Assembly: GCF_034190915.1 (NCBI RefSeq)
Contig: NW_026947545.1
Coordinates: 124,001 to 188,000 of the forward strand
Origin: Cavia porcellus
Lineage: Eukaryota > Chordata > Mammalia > Rodentia > Caviidae
DNA: 64,000 nt
Direction of reading: 5' to 3'
This document shows positions 51,169 to 63,251 of this stretch, piece after piece. A model generated the notes under the pieces. It saw only the letters and a list, made by a program, of their open reading frames with translations, was not told where the DNA came from and did not search any database. The position numbers were made by a program, and so were the translations under genes. The first letter of the stretch is position 1; the number at the start of each line of letters is the position of its first letter.

Positions 51169-54100
51169 GCGCATTGGATGGGTGTGTGTTACATTACATT
51201 CACTAGTAGGAGTGAGAAAAATATCACAGGGTGGTGCGCATTGTATGGGTGTGTGTTACATTACATTCACTACTAGGAGTGAGAAAAACATAACGGGGTG
51301 GTGCGCATTGTATGGGTGTGTGTTACATTGCATTCACTATTAGGAGTGAGAAAAACATCACGGGGTGGTGTGAATCGGAGGGTCTGAATTTGGATAGGCA
51401 GTGAGTGGCAATGTAGGATGGAGAAAAGCACCACAGGGTGGTCAGCATGGGAAGGTCAGGGAACATGCAGTGGCAAAGTAGGATAGGTTTCTGAAAGACA
51501 TCATCGGGTGGTGCGCATTGTATGGGTGTGTGATACATTACATTCAATAATAAGAGTGAGAAAAACATCACGGGGTGGTGTGAATAGGAGGGTCTGAATT
51601 AGGATAGGCAGTGAGTGGCAATGTAGGATGAAGAAAAGCACCGCTGGGTGGTCAGCATGGGGAGGTCAGGGAACATGCAGTGGCAATATAGGATAGGTTC
51701 CTGAAAAACATCGCGGGGTGGTGCGCATTGTATGGGTGTGTGGTACATTACTTTCAAGAGTAGGAGTGAGAAAAACATCACGGGGTGGTGTGAATTCGAT
51801 GGTCTGAATTAGGATAGGCAGTGAGTGGCAATGTAGGATGGAGAAAAGCACCGCGGGGTGGTCAGCATGAGGAGGTCAGGGAAAATGCAGTGGCAATGTA
51901 GGATAGGTTTCTGAAAAACATGGCGGGGTGGTGCGCATTGTATGGGTGTGTGTTACATTACATTCACTAGTAGGAGTGAGAAAAACATCACGGGGTGTTG
52001 CGCATTGTATGGGTGTGTGTTACCTTACATTTACTAGTAGGAGTGAGAAAAACATCACGGGGTGGTGTGAATCGGAGGGTCTGAATTAGGATAGGCAGTG
52101 AGTGGCAATCTAGGATGGAGAAAAGCACTGCGGCGTGGTCAGCATGGGGAGGTCAGGGAACATGCAGTGGCAATGTAGGATAGGTTTCTGAAAAACATCG
52201 CGGGGTGGTGCGCATTGTATGGGTGTGTGTTACATTACAATCACTAGTAGGAGTGAGAAAAACATCACGGGTTGTTGTGAATCAGAGGGTCTGAATTAGG
52301 ATAGGCAGTGAGTGGCTATGTAGGATGGAGTAAAGCACCGCGTGGGGGTCAGCATGGGGAGGTCAGGGAACATGCAGTGGCAATGCAGGATAGCTTTCTG
52401 AAAAACATCGCGGGGTGTTGCGCATTGTATGGGTGTGTGTTACATTACATTCACTAGTAGGAGTGAGAAAAATATCACAGATTGGTGCGCATTGTATGGG
52501 TGTGTGTTACATTACATTCACTACTAGGAGTGAGAAAAACATCACGGGGTGGTGCGCATTGTATGGGTGTGTGTTACATTGCATTCACTAGTAGGAGTGA
52601 GAAAAACATCACGGAGTGGTGCGCATTGTATGGGTGTGTGTTACATTACATTCACTAGTAGGAGTGAGAAAAACATCACGGAGTGGTGCGCATTGTATGG
52701 GTGTGTGTTACATTACATTCACTAGTAGGAGTTAGAAAAACATCACGGGGTGGTGTGAATCGGAGGGTCTGAATTAGGATAGGCAGTGAGTGGCAATGTA
52801 GGATGGAGAAAGCACCGCGGGGTGGTCAGCATGGGGAGGTCAGGGAACATACAGTGGCAATGTAGGATAGGCTTCTGAAAAACATCGCGGGGTGGTGTGC
52901 GTTGTATTGGTGTGTGTTACATTACATTCACTAGTAGGAGTGAGAAAAACATCAAGGGGTGTTGCGCATTGTATGGGTGTGTGTTACATTACATTCACTA
53001 GTAGGAGTGAGAAAAACATCACGGGGTGGTGCGCATTGTATGGGTGTGTGTTACATTACATTCACTAGTAGGAGTGAGAAAAACATCACGGAGTGGTGCG
53101 CATTGTATGGGTGTGTGTTACATTACATTCACTAGTAGGAGTTAGAAAAACATCACGGGGTGGTGTGAATCGGAGGGTCTGAATTAGGATAGGCAGTGAG
53201 AGGCAATGTAGGTAGAGAAAAGCACCACGGGGTGGTCAGTATGGGGAGGTCAGGGAACATGCAGTGGCAATGTAGGATAGGTTTTTGAAAAACATTGCGG
53301 GGTGGTGCGCATTGTATGGGTGTGTGTTACATTACATTCACTACTAGGAGTGAGAAAAACATCACGGAGTGGTGCGCATTGTATGGGTGTGTGTTACATT
53401 ACATTCACTAGTAGGAGTGAGAAAAACATCACGGGGTGGTGCGCATTGTATGGGTGTGTGTTACATTACATTCACTAGTAGGAGTGAGAAAAACATCACG
53501 GGGTGGTGTGAATCGGAGTGTCTGAATTTGGATAGGCAGTGAGTGGCACTGTAGGATGGAGAAAAGCACCGCGGGGTGGTCAGCATGGGGAGGTCAGGAA
53601 ACATGCAGTGGCAATGTAGGATAGGTTTATGAAAAACATCGCGGGGTGGTGCGCATTGTATGGGTGTCTGTTACATTACATTCACTAGGAGGAGTGAGAA
53701 AAACATCACGGGGTGGTGCGCATTGTATGGGTGTGTGTTACATTGCATTCACTAGTAGGAGTGAGAAAAACATCACGGGGTTGTGTGAATCGGAGTGTCT
53801 GAATTTGGATAGGCAGTGAGTGGCAATGTAGGATGGAGAAAAGCACCGCGGGGTGGTCTGCATGGGGACGTCAGGGAACATGCAGTGGCAATGTAGGATA
53901 TGTTTCTGAAAAACATCGCGGGGTGGTGCGCATTGTATGGGTGTGTTACATTACATTCACTAGTAGGAGTTAGAAAAAATTCACGGGGTGTTGTGAATCG
54001 GAGGGTCTGAATTAGGATAGGCAGTGAGTGGCAATGTAGGATGGAGAAAAGCACCACGGGGTGGTCATCATGGGGAGGTCAGGGAACATGCAGTGGCAAT

Positions 54101-54297
54101 GTAGGATAGGTTTCTGAAAAACACCGCGGGGTGGTGCGCATTGTATGGGTGTGTGTTACAATACATTCACTAGTAGGAGTGAGGAAAACATCACGGGGTG
54201 GTGCGCATTGTATGGGTGTGTGTTACATTACATTCACTAGTAGGAGTGAGAAAAACATTACGGGGTGGTGTGAATCGGAGGGTCTGAATTTGGATAG
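51169..54297. repeat. Irregular start of the expanded-subunit array
   Basis: Run lengths here are 3,1,1,2,1,5,4,3,2,1,2 and do not form a repeated unit, although 5,4,3,2,1,2 resembles parts of the later units. Monomers near the boundary are the shortest (210 bp, one A' unit), as if expansion is weaker towards the junction with the 208-bp array. The very first A' unit has GCGCATTGGATGGG. Confidence 0.8.
52420..52754. repeat. Run of five 67-bp A' units
   Basis: Unit 1 ends ATATCACAGATTGGT, unit 2 has CACTACTAGGAG, unit 3 has CATTGCATTCAC, units 3 and 4 end CACGGAGTGGT, and unit 5 has GGAGTTAGAAAAAC. It is not the same series as the five-unit runs from 54.4 kb on, apart from the GTTAG mark of the last unit. 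Confidence 0.9.
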
Positions 54298-54412
54298 GCA
54301 GTGAGTGGCAATTTAGGATGGAGAAAAGCACCGCGGGGTGGTCAGCATGGGGAGGTCAGTGAACATACAGTGGCAATGTAGGATAGGCTTCTGAAAAACA
54401 TCGCGGGGTGGT

Positions 54413-54747
54413 GTGCATTGTATGGGTGTGTGTTACATTACATTCGCTAGTAGGAGTGAGAAAATCATCAAGGGGTGTTGCGCATTGTATGGGTGTGTGT
54501 TACAATACATTCACTAGTAGGAGTGAGAAAAACATCACGGGGTGGTGCGCATTGTATGGGTGTGTGTTACATTACATTCACTAGTAGGAGTGAGAAAAAC
54601 ATCACGGGGTGGTGCGCATTGTATGGGTGTGTGTTACATTACATTCACTAGTAGGAGTGAGAAAAACATCACAGAGTGGTGCGCATTTTATGGGTGTGTG
54701 TTACATTACATTCACTAGTAGGAGTTAGAAAAACATCACAGGGTGGT
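54413..54747. repeat. Run of five A' units in F1
   Basis: Unit 1 reads GTGCATTG and CATTCGCTAGTAGG, with AAATCATCAAGGGGTGTT at its end. Unit 2 has TACAATACATTC. Unit 4 ends CACAGAGTGGT. Unit 5 has GCATTTTATGGG and GGAGTTAG. Confidence 0.9.
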
Positions 54748-54889
54748 GTGAATCGGAGGGTCTGAATTAGGATAGGCAGTGAGAGGCAATGTAGGTAGAG
54801 AAAAGCACCACGGGGTGGTCAGCATTGGGAGGTCAGGGAACATGCAGTGGCAATGTAGGATAGGTTTCTGAAAAACATCGCGGGGTGGT

Positions 54890-55358
54890 GCGCATTGTAT
54901 GTGTGTGTGTTACATTACATTCACAAGTAGGAGTGAGAAAAACATCACGGGGTGGTGTGCATTGTATTGGTGTGTGTTACATTACATTTACTAGTAGGAG
55001 TGAGAAAAACATCATGGGGTGGGGCACATTGTATGGGTGTTTGTTACATTACATTCACTAGTAGGAGTGAGAAAAATATCACGGAGTGGTGCGCATTGTA
55101 TGGGTGTGTGTTACATTACATTCACTACTAGGAGTGAGAAAAACATCACGGGGTGGTACGCATTGTATGGGTGTGTGTTACATTGCATTCACTACTAGGA
55201 GTGAGAAAAACATCACGGGGTGGTGCGCATTGTATGGGTGTGTGTTTCATTACATTCACTAGTAGGAGTGAGAAAAACATCACGGGGTGGTGAGCATTGT
55301 ATGGGTGTGTGTTACATTACATTCACTAGTAGGAGTGAGAAAAACATCACGGAGTGGT
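54890..55358. repeat. Run of seven A' units in F1
   Basis: Each unit is individually marked: 1 has GTATGTGTGTGTG, 2 has GTGCATTGTATTGG, 3 has GGGGCACATTG and TGTTTGTTAC, 4 has CACTACTAGGAG, 5 has TACGCATTG with CATTGCATTC, 6 has GTTTCATTACATTC, 7 has GAGCATTG. The same ordered series recurs in F2 and F4. Confidence 0.92.
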
Positions 55359-56743
55359 GTGAATCGGAGGGTTTGAATTAGGATAGGCAGTGAGTGGCAA
55401 TGTAGGATGGAGACAAGCACTGCGGGGTGGTCAGCATGGGGAAGTCAGGGAACATGCAGTGGCAATGTAGGATAGGTTTCTGAAAAACATCGCGGGGTGG
55501 TGCGCATTGTATGGGTGTGTGTTACATTACTTTCAATAGTAGGAGTGAGAAAAACATCACGGGGTGGTGCGCATTGTATGCGTGTGTGTTACATTACATT
55601 CATTAGTAGGAGTGAGAAAAACATCACGGGGTGGTGCTCATTGTATGGGTGTGTGTTACATTACATTCACTAGTAGGAGTGAGAAAAACATCACGGGGTG
55701 GTGTGAATCATAGGGGCAGAATTCGGATAGGCAGTGAGTGGCAATGTAGGATGGAGAAAAGCACCGCGGGGTGGTCAGCATGGGGAGGTCAGGGAACATG
55801 CAGTGGCAATATAGGATAGGTTCCTGAAAAACATAGCGGGGTGGTGCGCATTGTATGGGTGTGTGTTACATTACAGTCACTAGTAGGAGTGAGAAAAACA
55901 TCACGGGGTGGTGCGCATTGTATGGGTGTGTGTTACATTACATTCACTAGTAGGAGTGAGAAAAACATCACGGGGTGGTGTGAATCGGAGGGTCTGAATT
56001 AGGATAGGCAGTGAGTGGCAATGTAGGATAGAGAAAAACACCGCGGGGTGGTCAGCATGGGGAGGTGAGGGAACATGCAGTGGCTATGTAGGATAGGTTT
56101 CTGAAAAATATTGCGGGTTGGTGCGCATTGTATGGGTGTGTGTTACATTACATTCACTAGTAGGAGTGAGAAAAACATCACGGGGTGGTGCGCATTGTAT
56201 GGTTGTGTGTTACATTACATTCATTAGTAGGAGTGAGGAAAACATCACGGGGTGGTGCGCATTGTATGGGTGTGTGTTACATTACATTCACTAGTAGGAG
56301 TGAGAAAAACATCACGGGGTGGTGTGAATCAGAGGGTCTGAATTTGGATAGGCAGTGAGTGGCAATTTAGGATGGAGAAAAGCACCGCGGGGTGGTCAGC
56401 ATGGGGAGGTCAGGAAACATGCAGTGGCAATGTAGGATAGGTTTATGAAAAACATCGCGGGGTGGTGCGCATTGTATGGGTGTGTGTTACATTACATTCA
56501 CTAGGAGGAGTGAGAAAAACATCACGGGGTGGTGCGCATTGTATGGGTGTGTGTTACATTACATTCACTAGTAGGAGTGAGAAAAACATAACGGGGTTGT
56601 GTGAATCGGAGGGTCTGAATTAGGATAGGCAGTGAGTGGCAATGTAGGATGGAGAAAAGCACCGCGGGGTGGTCAGCATGGGGAGGTCAGGGAACATGCA
56701 GTGGCAATGTAGGATAGGCTTCTGAAAAACATCGCGGGGTGGT

Positions 56744-57078
56744 GTGCATTGTATGGGTGTGTGTTACATTACATTCACTAGTAGGAGTGAGAAAATCATC
56801 AAGGGGTGTTGCGCATTGTATGGGTGTGTGTTACATTACATTCACTAGTAGGAGTGAGAAAAACATCACGGGGTGGTGCGCATTGTATGGGTGTGTGTTA
56901 CATTACATTCACTAGTAGAAGTGAGAAAAACATCACGGGGTGGTGCGCATTGTATGGGTGTGTGTTACATTACATTCACTAGTAGGAGTGAGAAAAACAT
57001 CACAGAGTGGTGCGCATTGTATGGGTGTGTGTTACATTACATTCACTAGTAGGAGTTAGAAAAACATCACGGGGTGGT
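56744..57078. repeat. Run of five A' units in F2
   Basis: Same series as in F1 at an offset of 2,331 bp, with CTAGTAGAAGTGAG in unit 3 as a private change. Confidence 0.9.
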
Positions 57079-57220
57079 GTGAATCGGAGGGTCTGAATTA
57101 GGATAGGCAGTGAGAGGCAATGTAGGTAGAGAAAAGCACCACGGGGTGGTCAGCATTGGGAGGTCAGGGAACATGCAGTGGCAATGTAGGATAGGTTTCT
57201 GAAAAACATCGCGGGGTGCT

Positions 57221-57689
57221 GCGCATTGTATGTGTGTGTGTTACATTACATTCACTAGTAGGAGTGAGAAAAATATCACGGGGTGGTGTGCATTGTATGG
57301 GTGTGTGTTACATTACATTTACTAGTAGGAGTGAGAAAAACATCATGGGGTGGGGCACATTGTATGGGTGTTTGTTACATTACATTCACTAGTAGGAGTG
57401 AGAAAAATATCACGGGGTGGTGCGCATTGTATGGGTGTGTGTTACATTACATTCACTACTAGGAGAGAGAAAAACATCACGGGGTGGTACGCATTGTATG
57501 GGTGTGTGTTACATTGCATTCACTACTAGGAGTGAGAAAAACATCACGGGGTGGTGCGCATTGTATGGGTGTGTGTTTCATTACATTCACTAGTAGGAGT
57601 GAGAAAAACATCACGGGGTGGTGCACATTGTATGGGTGTGTGTTACATTACATTCACTAGTAGGAGTGAGAAAAACATCACGGGGTGGT
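57221..57689. repeat. Run of seven A' units in F2
   Basis: Same ordered series as in F1; unit 4 has CTACTAGGAGAGAG as a private change. Confidence 0.92.
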
Positions 57690-59902
57690 GTGAATCGGAG
57701 GGTTTGAATTAGGATAGGCCGTGAGTGGCAATGTAGGATGGAGACAAGCACTGCGGGGTGGTCAGCATGGGGAAGTCAGGGAACATGCAGTGGCAATGTA
57801 GGATAGGTTTCTGAAAAACATCGCGGGGTGGTGCGCATTGTATGGGTGTGTGTTACATTACTTTCAATAGTAGGAGTGAGAAAAACATCACGGGGTGGTG
57901 CGCATTGTATGCGTGTGTGTTACATTACATTCATTAGTAGGAGTGAGAAAAACATCACGGGTTGGTGCTCATTGTATGGGTGTGTGTTACATTACATTCA
58001 CTAGTAGGAGTGAGAAAAACATCACGGGGTGGTGTGAATCGGAGGGGCAGAATTCGGATAGGCAGTGAGTGGCAATGTAGGATGGAGAAAAGCACCGCGG
58101 GGTGGTCAGCATGGGGAGGTCAGGGAACATGCAGTGGCAATATAGGATAGGTTCCTGAAAAACATAGCGGGGTGGTGCGCATTGTATGGGTGTGTGTTAC
58201 ATTACAGTCACTAGTAGGAGTGAGAAAAACATCACGGGGTGGTGCGCATTGTATGGGTGTGTGTTACATTACATTCACTAGTAGGAGTGAGAAAAACATC
58301 ACGGGGTGGTGTGAATCGGAGGGTCTGAATTAGGATAGGCAGTGAGTGGCAATGTAGGATAGAGAAAAACACCGCGGGGTGGTCAGCATGGGGAGGTGAG
58401 GGAACATGCACTGGCTATGTAGGATAGGTTTCTGAAAAATATTGCGGGTTGGTGCGCATTGTATGGGTGTGTGTTACATTACATTCACTAGTAGGAGTGA
58501 GAAAAACATCACGGGGTGGTGCGCATTGTATGGGTGTGTGTTACATTACATTCAATAGTAGGAGTGAGAAAACCATCATGGCGTGGTGCGCATTGTATGG
58601 GTTTGTGTTACATTATATTCACTAGTAGGAGTTAGAAAAACATCACTGGGTGGTGTGAATCGGAGGGTCTGAATTAGGATAGGCAGTGAGAGGCAATGTA
58701 GGTAGAGAAAAGCACCACGGGGTGGTCAGTATGGGGAGGTCAGGGAACATGCAGTGGCAATGTACGATAGGTTTCGGAAAAACATCGCGGGGTGGTGCGT
58801 ATTGTATGGGTGTGTGTTACATTACATTCACTAGTAGGAGTGAGAAAAATATCACAGGGTGGTGCGCATTGTATGGGTGTGTGTTACATTACATTCACTA
58901 CTAGGAGTGAGAAAAACATCAAGGGGTGGTGCGCATTGTATGGGTGTCTGTTACATTGCATTCAATAGTAGGAGTGAGAAAAACATCACGGGGTGGTGTG
59001 AATCGGAGGGTCTGAATTTGGATAGGCAGTGAGTGGCAATGTAGGATGGAGAAAAGCACCGCGGGGTGGTCAGCATGGGGAGGTCAGGGAACATGCAGTG
59101 GCAATGTAGGATAGGTTTCTGAAAAACATCGCGGGGTGGTGCGCATTGTATGGGTGTGTTACATTACATTCACTAGTAGGAGTTAGAAAAAATTCACGGG
59201 GTGTTGTGAATCGGAGGGTCTGAATTAGGATAGGCAGTGAGTGGCAATGTAGGATGGAGAAACGCACCACGGGGTGGTCAGCATGGGGAGGTCAGGGAAC
59301 ATGCAGTGGCAATGTCGCATAGGTTTCTGAAAAACACCGCGGGGTGGTGCGCATTGTATGGGTGTGTGTTACATTACATTCATTAGTAGGAGTGAGGAAA
59401 ACATCACGGGGTGGTGCGCATTGTATGGGTGTGTGTTACATTACATTCACTAGTAGGAGTGAGAAAAACATCACGGGGTGGTGTGAATCGGAGGGTCTGA
59501 ATTTGGATAGGCAGTGAGTGGCAATGTAGGATGGAGAAAAGCACCGCGGGGTGGTCAGCATGGGGAGGTCAGGAAACATGCAGTGGCAATGTAGGATAGG
59601 TTTATGAAAAACATCGCGGGGTGGTGCGCATTGTATGGGTGTGTGTTACATTACATTCACTAGGAGGAGTGAGAAAAACATCACGGGGTGGTGCGCATTG
59701 TATGGGTGTGTGTTACATTACATTCACTAGTAGGAGTGAGAAAAACATAACGGGGTGGTGTGAATCGGAGGGTCTGAATTAGCATAGGCAGTGAGTGGCA
59801 ATGTAGCATGGAGAAAAGCACCGCGGGGTGGTCAGCATGGGGAGGTCAGGGAACATACAGTGGCAATGTAGGATAGGCTTCTGAAAAACATCGCGGGGAG
59901 GT

Positions 59903-60237
59903 GTGCATTGTATGGGTGTGTGTTATATTACATTCACTAGTAGGAGTGAGAAAAACATCAAGGGGTGTTGCGCATTGTATGGGTGTGTGTTACATTACAT
60001 TCACTAGAAGGAGAGAGAAAAACATCACGGGGTGGTGCGCATTGTATGGGTGTGTGTTACATTACATTCACTAGTAGGAGTGAGAAAAACCTCATGGGGT
60101 GGTGCGCATTGTATGGGTGTGTGTTACATTACATTCACTAGTAGGAGTGAGAAAAACATCACGGAGTGGTGCGCATTGAATGGGTGTGTGTTACATTACA
60201 TTCACTAGTAGGAGTTAGAAAAACATCACGGGGTGGT
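59903..60237. repeat. Run of five A' units in F3
   Basis: Marked by CACTAGAAGGAGAGAG in unit 2 and AACCTCATGGGGTGG in unit 3. Both are shared with F4 but not with F1 or F2, so F3 and F4 are the closest pair here. Confidence 0.9.
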
Positions 60238-60379
60238 GTGAATCGGAGGGTCTGAATTAGGATAGGCAGTGAGAGGCAATGTAGGTAGAGAAAAGCACCA
60301 CGGGGTGGTCAGTATGGGGAGGTCAGGGAACATGCAGTGGCAATGTAGGATAGGTTTCTGAAAAACATCGCGGGGTGGT

Positions 60380-60714
60380 GCGCATTGTATGGGTGTGTGT
60401 TACATTACATTCACTAGTAGGAGTGAGAAAAACATCACGGGGTGGTGTGCATTGTATGGGTGTGTGTTACATTACATTCACTAGTAGGAGTGAGAAAAAC
60501 ATCATGGGGTGGGGCACATTGTATGGGTGTTTGTTACATTACATTCACTAGTAGGAGTGAGAAAAATATCACGGGGTGGTGCGCATTGTATGGGTGTGTG
60601 TTACATTACATTCACTACTAGGAGTGAGAAAAACATCACGGGGTGGTACGCATTGTATGGGTGTGTGTTACATTGCATTCACTACTAGGAGTGAGAAAAA
60701 CATCACGGGGTGGT
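60380..60714. repeat. Seven-unit run reduced to five A' units in F3
   Basis: Holds units 1 to 5 of the seven-unit series, ending after the TACGCATTG and CATTGCATTC unit, and lacks the GTTTCATTACATTC unit and the final unit. Confidence 0.9.
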
Positions 60715-62305
60715 GTGAATCGGAGGGTCTGAATTAGGATAGGCAGTGAGTGGCAATGTAGGATAGAGAAAAACACCGCGGGGTGGTCAGCATGGGGAGG
60801 TGAGGGAACATGCACTGGCTATGTAGGATAGGTTTCTGAAAAATATTGCGGGTTGGTGCGCATTGTATCGGTGTGTGTTACATTACATTCACTAGTAGGA
60901 GTGAGAAAAACATCACGGGGTGGTGCGCATTGTATGGGTGTGTGTTACATTACATTCAATAGTAGGAGTGAGAAAACCATCATGGCGTGGTGCGCATTGT
61001 ATGGGTGTGTGTTACATTATATTCACTAGTAGGAGTTAGAAAAACATCACTGGGTGGTGTGAATCGGAGGGTCTGAATTAGGATAGGCAGTGAGAGGCAA
61101 TGTAGGTAGAGAAAAGCACCACGGGGTGGTCAGTATGGGGAGGTCAGGGAACATGCAGTGGCAATGTACGATAGGTTTCGGAAAAACATCGCGGGGTGTT
61201 GCGTATTGTATGGGTGTGTGTTACATTACATTCACTAGTAGGAGTGAGAAAAATATCACAGGGTGGTGCGCATTGTATGGGTGTGTGTTACATTACATTC
61301 ACTACTAGGAGTGAGAAAAACATCAAGGGGTGGTGCGCATTGTATGGGTGTCTGTTACATTGCATTCAATAGTAGGAGTGAGAAAAACATCACGGGGTGG
61401 TGTGAATCGGAGGGTCTGAATTTGGATAGGCAGTGAGTGGCAATGTAGGATGGAGAAAAGCACCGCGGGGTGGTCAGCATGGGGAGGTCAGGGAACATGC
61501 AGTGGCAATGTAGGATAGGTTTCTGAAAAACATCGCGGGGTGGTGCGCATTGTATGGGTGTGTTACATTACATTCACTAGTAGGAGTTAGAAAAAATTCA
61601 CGGGGTGTTGTGAATCGGAGGGTCTGAATTAGGATAGGCAGTGAGTGGCAATGTAGGATGGAGAAAAGCACCACGGGGTGGTCAGCATGGGGATGTCAGG
61701 GAACATGCAGTGGCAATGTAGGATAGGTTTCTGAAAAACACCGCGGGGTGGTGCGCATTGTATGGGTGTGTGTTACATTACATTCATTAGTAGGAGTGAG
61801 GAAAACATCACGGGGTGGTGCGCATTGTATGGGTGTGTGTTACATTACATTCACTAGTAGGAGTGAGAAAAACATGACGGGGTGGTGTGAATCGGAGGGT
61901 CTGAATTTGGATAGGCAGTGAGTGGCAATGTAGGATGGAGAAAAGCACCGCGGGGTGGTCAGCATGGGGAGGTCAGGAAACATGCAGTGGCAATGTAGGA
62001 TAGGTTTATGAAAAACATCGCGGGGTGGTGCGCATTGTATGGGTGTGTGTTACATTACATTCACTAGGAGGAGTGAGAAAAACATCACGGGGTGGTGCGC
62101 ATTGTATGGGTGTGTGTTACATTACATTCACTAGTAGCAGTGAGAAAAACATAAGGGGTGGTGTGAATCGGAGGGTCTGAATTAGCATAGGCAGTGAGTG
62201 GCAATGTAGCATGGAGAAAAGCACCGCGGGGTGGTCAGCATGGGGAGGTCAGGGAACATACAGTGGCAATGTAGGATAGGCTTCTGAAAAACATCGCGGG
62301 GTGGT

Positions 62306-62640
62306 GTGCATTGTATGGGTGTGTGTTACATTACATTCACTAGTAGGAGTGAGAAAAACATCAAGGGGTGTTGCGCATTGTATGGGTGTGTGTTACATTA
62401 CATTCACTAGAAGGAGAGAGAAAAACATCACGGGGTGGTGCGCATTGTATGGGTGTGTGTTACATTACATTCACTAGTAGGAGTGAGAAAAACCTCATGG
62501 GGTGGTTCGCATTGTATGGGTGTGTGTTACATTACATTCACTAGTAGGAGTGAGAAAAACATCACGGAGTGGTGCGCATTGTATGGGTGTGTGTTACATT
62601 ACATTCACTAGTAGGAGTTAGAAAAACATCACGGGGTGGT
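62306..62640. repeat. Run of five A' units in F4
   Basis: Shares CACTAGAAGGAGAGAG and AACCTCATGGGGTGG with F3; private change GGTTCGCATTG at the start of unit 4. Confidence 0.9.
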
Positions 62641-62782
62641 GTGAATCGGAGGGTCTGAATTAGGATAGGCAGTGAGAGGCAATGTAGGTAGAGAAAAGCA
62701 CCACGGGGTGGTCAGTATGGGGAGGTCAGGGAACATGCAGTGGCAATGTAGGATAGGTTTCTGAAAAACATCGCGGGGTGGT

Positions 62783-63251
62783 GCGCATTGTATGGGTGTG
62801 TGTAACATTACATTCACTAGTAGGAATGAGAAAAACATCACGGGGTGGTGTGCATTGTATGGGTGTGTGTTACATTACATTCACTAGTAGGAGTGAGAAA
62901 AACATCATGGGGTGGGGCACATTGTATGGGTGTTTGTTACATTACATTCACTAGTAGGAGTGAGAAAAATATCACGGGGTGGTGCGCATTGTATGGGTGT
63001 GTGTTACATTACATTCACTACTAGGAGTGAGAAAAACATCACGGGGTGGTACGCATTGTATGGGTGTGTGTTACATTGCATTCACTACTAGGAGTGAGAA
63101 AAACATCACGGGGTGGTGCGCATTGTATGGGTGTGTGTTACATTACATTCACTAGTAGGAGTGAGAAAAACATCACGGGGTGGTGCGCATTGTATGGGTG
63201 TGTGTTACATTACATTCACTAGTAGGAGTGAGAAAAACATCACGGGGTGGT
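62783..63251. repeat. Run of seven A' units in F4
   Basis: Same ordered series as in F1 and F2, but unit 1 has GTATGGGTGTGTGTAACA, unit 2 has GTATGGG, and unit 6 reads GTTACATTACATTC in place of GTTTCATTACATTC. Confidence 0.9.

Larger units (their letters stand above)
54298..56628. repeat. Higher-order unit F1 (2,331 bp; run code 5-7-3-2-3-2)
   Basis: Six monomers of 478, 611, 344, 277, 344 and 277 bp. Matches F2 at an offset of exactly 2,331 bp through the first five monomers. The final two-unit monomer, marked by GAATTTGGATAGG, GGTTTATGAAAAAC and CACTAGGAGGAG, corresponds to the monomer at 59,511 in F2, so F1 lacks the three monomers (828 bp) that precede it there. Confidence 0.88.
56629..59787. 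repeat. Higher-order unit F2 (3,159 bp; run code 5-7-3-2-3-3-1-2-2)
   Basis: Nine monomers, the most complete version of the unit in the window. It differs from F1 by 828 bp (monomers with runs 3, 1 and 2 at 58,683-59,510). It differs from F3 by 755 bp, equal to two A' units (134 bp) plus the monomers at 57,718 (344 bp) and 58,062 (277 bp). Both differences add up exactly, so each neighbour can be derived by one in-register exchange. Confidence 0.88.
59788..62190. repeat. Higher-order unit F3 (2,403 bp; run code 5-5-3-3-1-2-2)
   Basis: Seven monomers. After five A' units (60,380-60,714) the sequence passes straight to the B-C block marked GATAGAGAAAAACACCGCGG. In F2 that block is found only after two more A' units and two further monomers. 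So F3 carries one 755-bp deletion relative to F2, with exchange between equivalent points of two A' units. The stretch 58,683-61,086 repeats from 61,087 at an offset of 2,404 bp. Confidence 0.88.
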
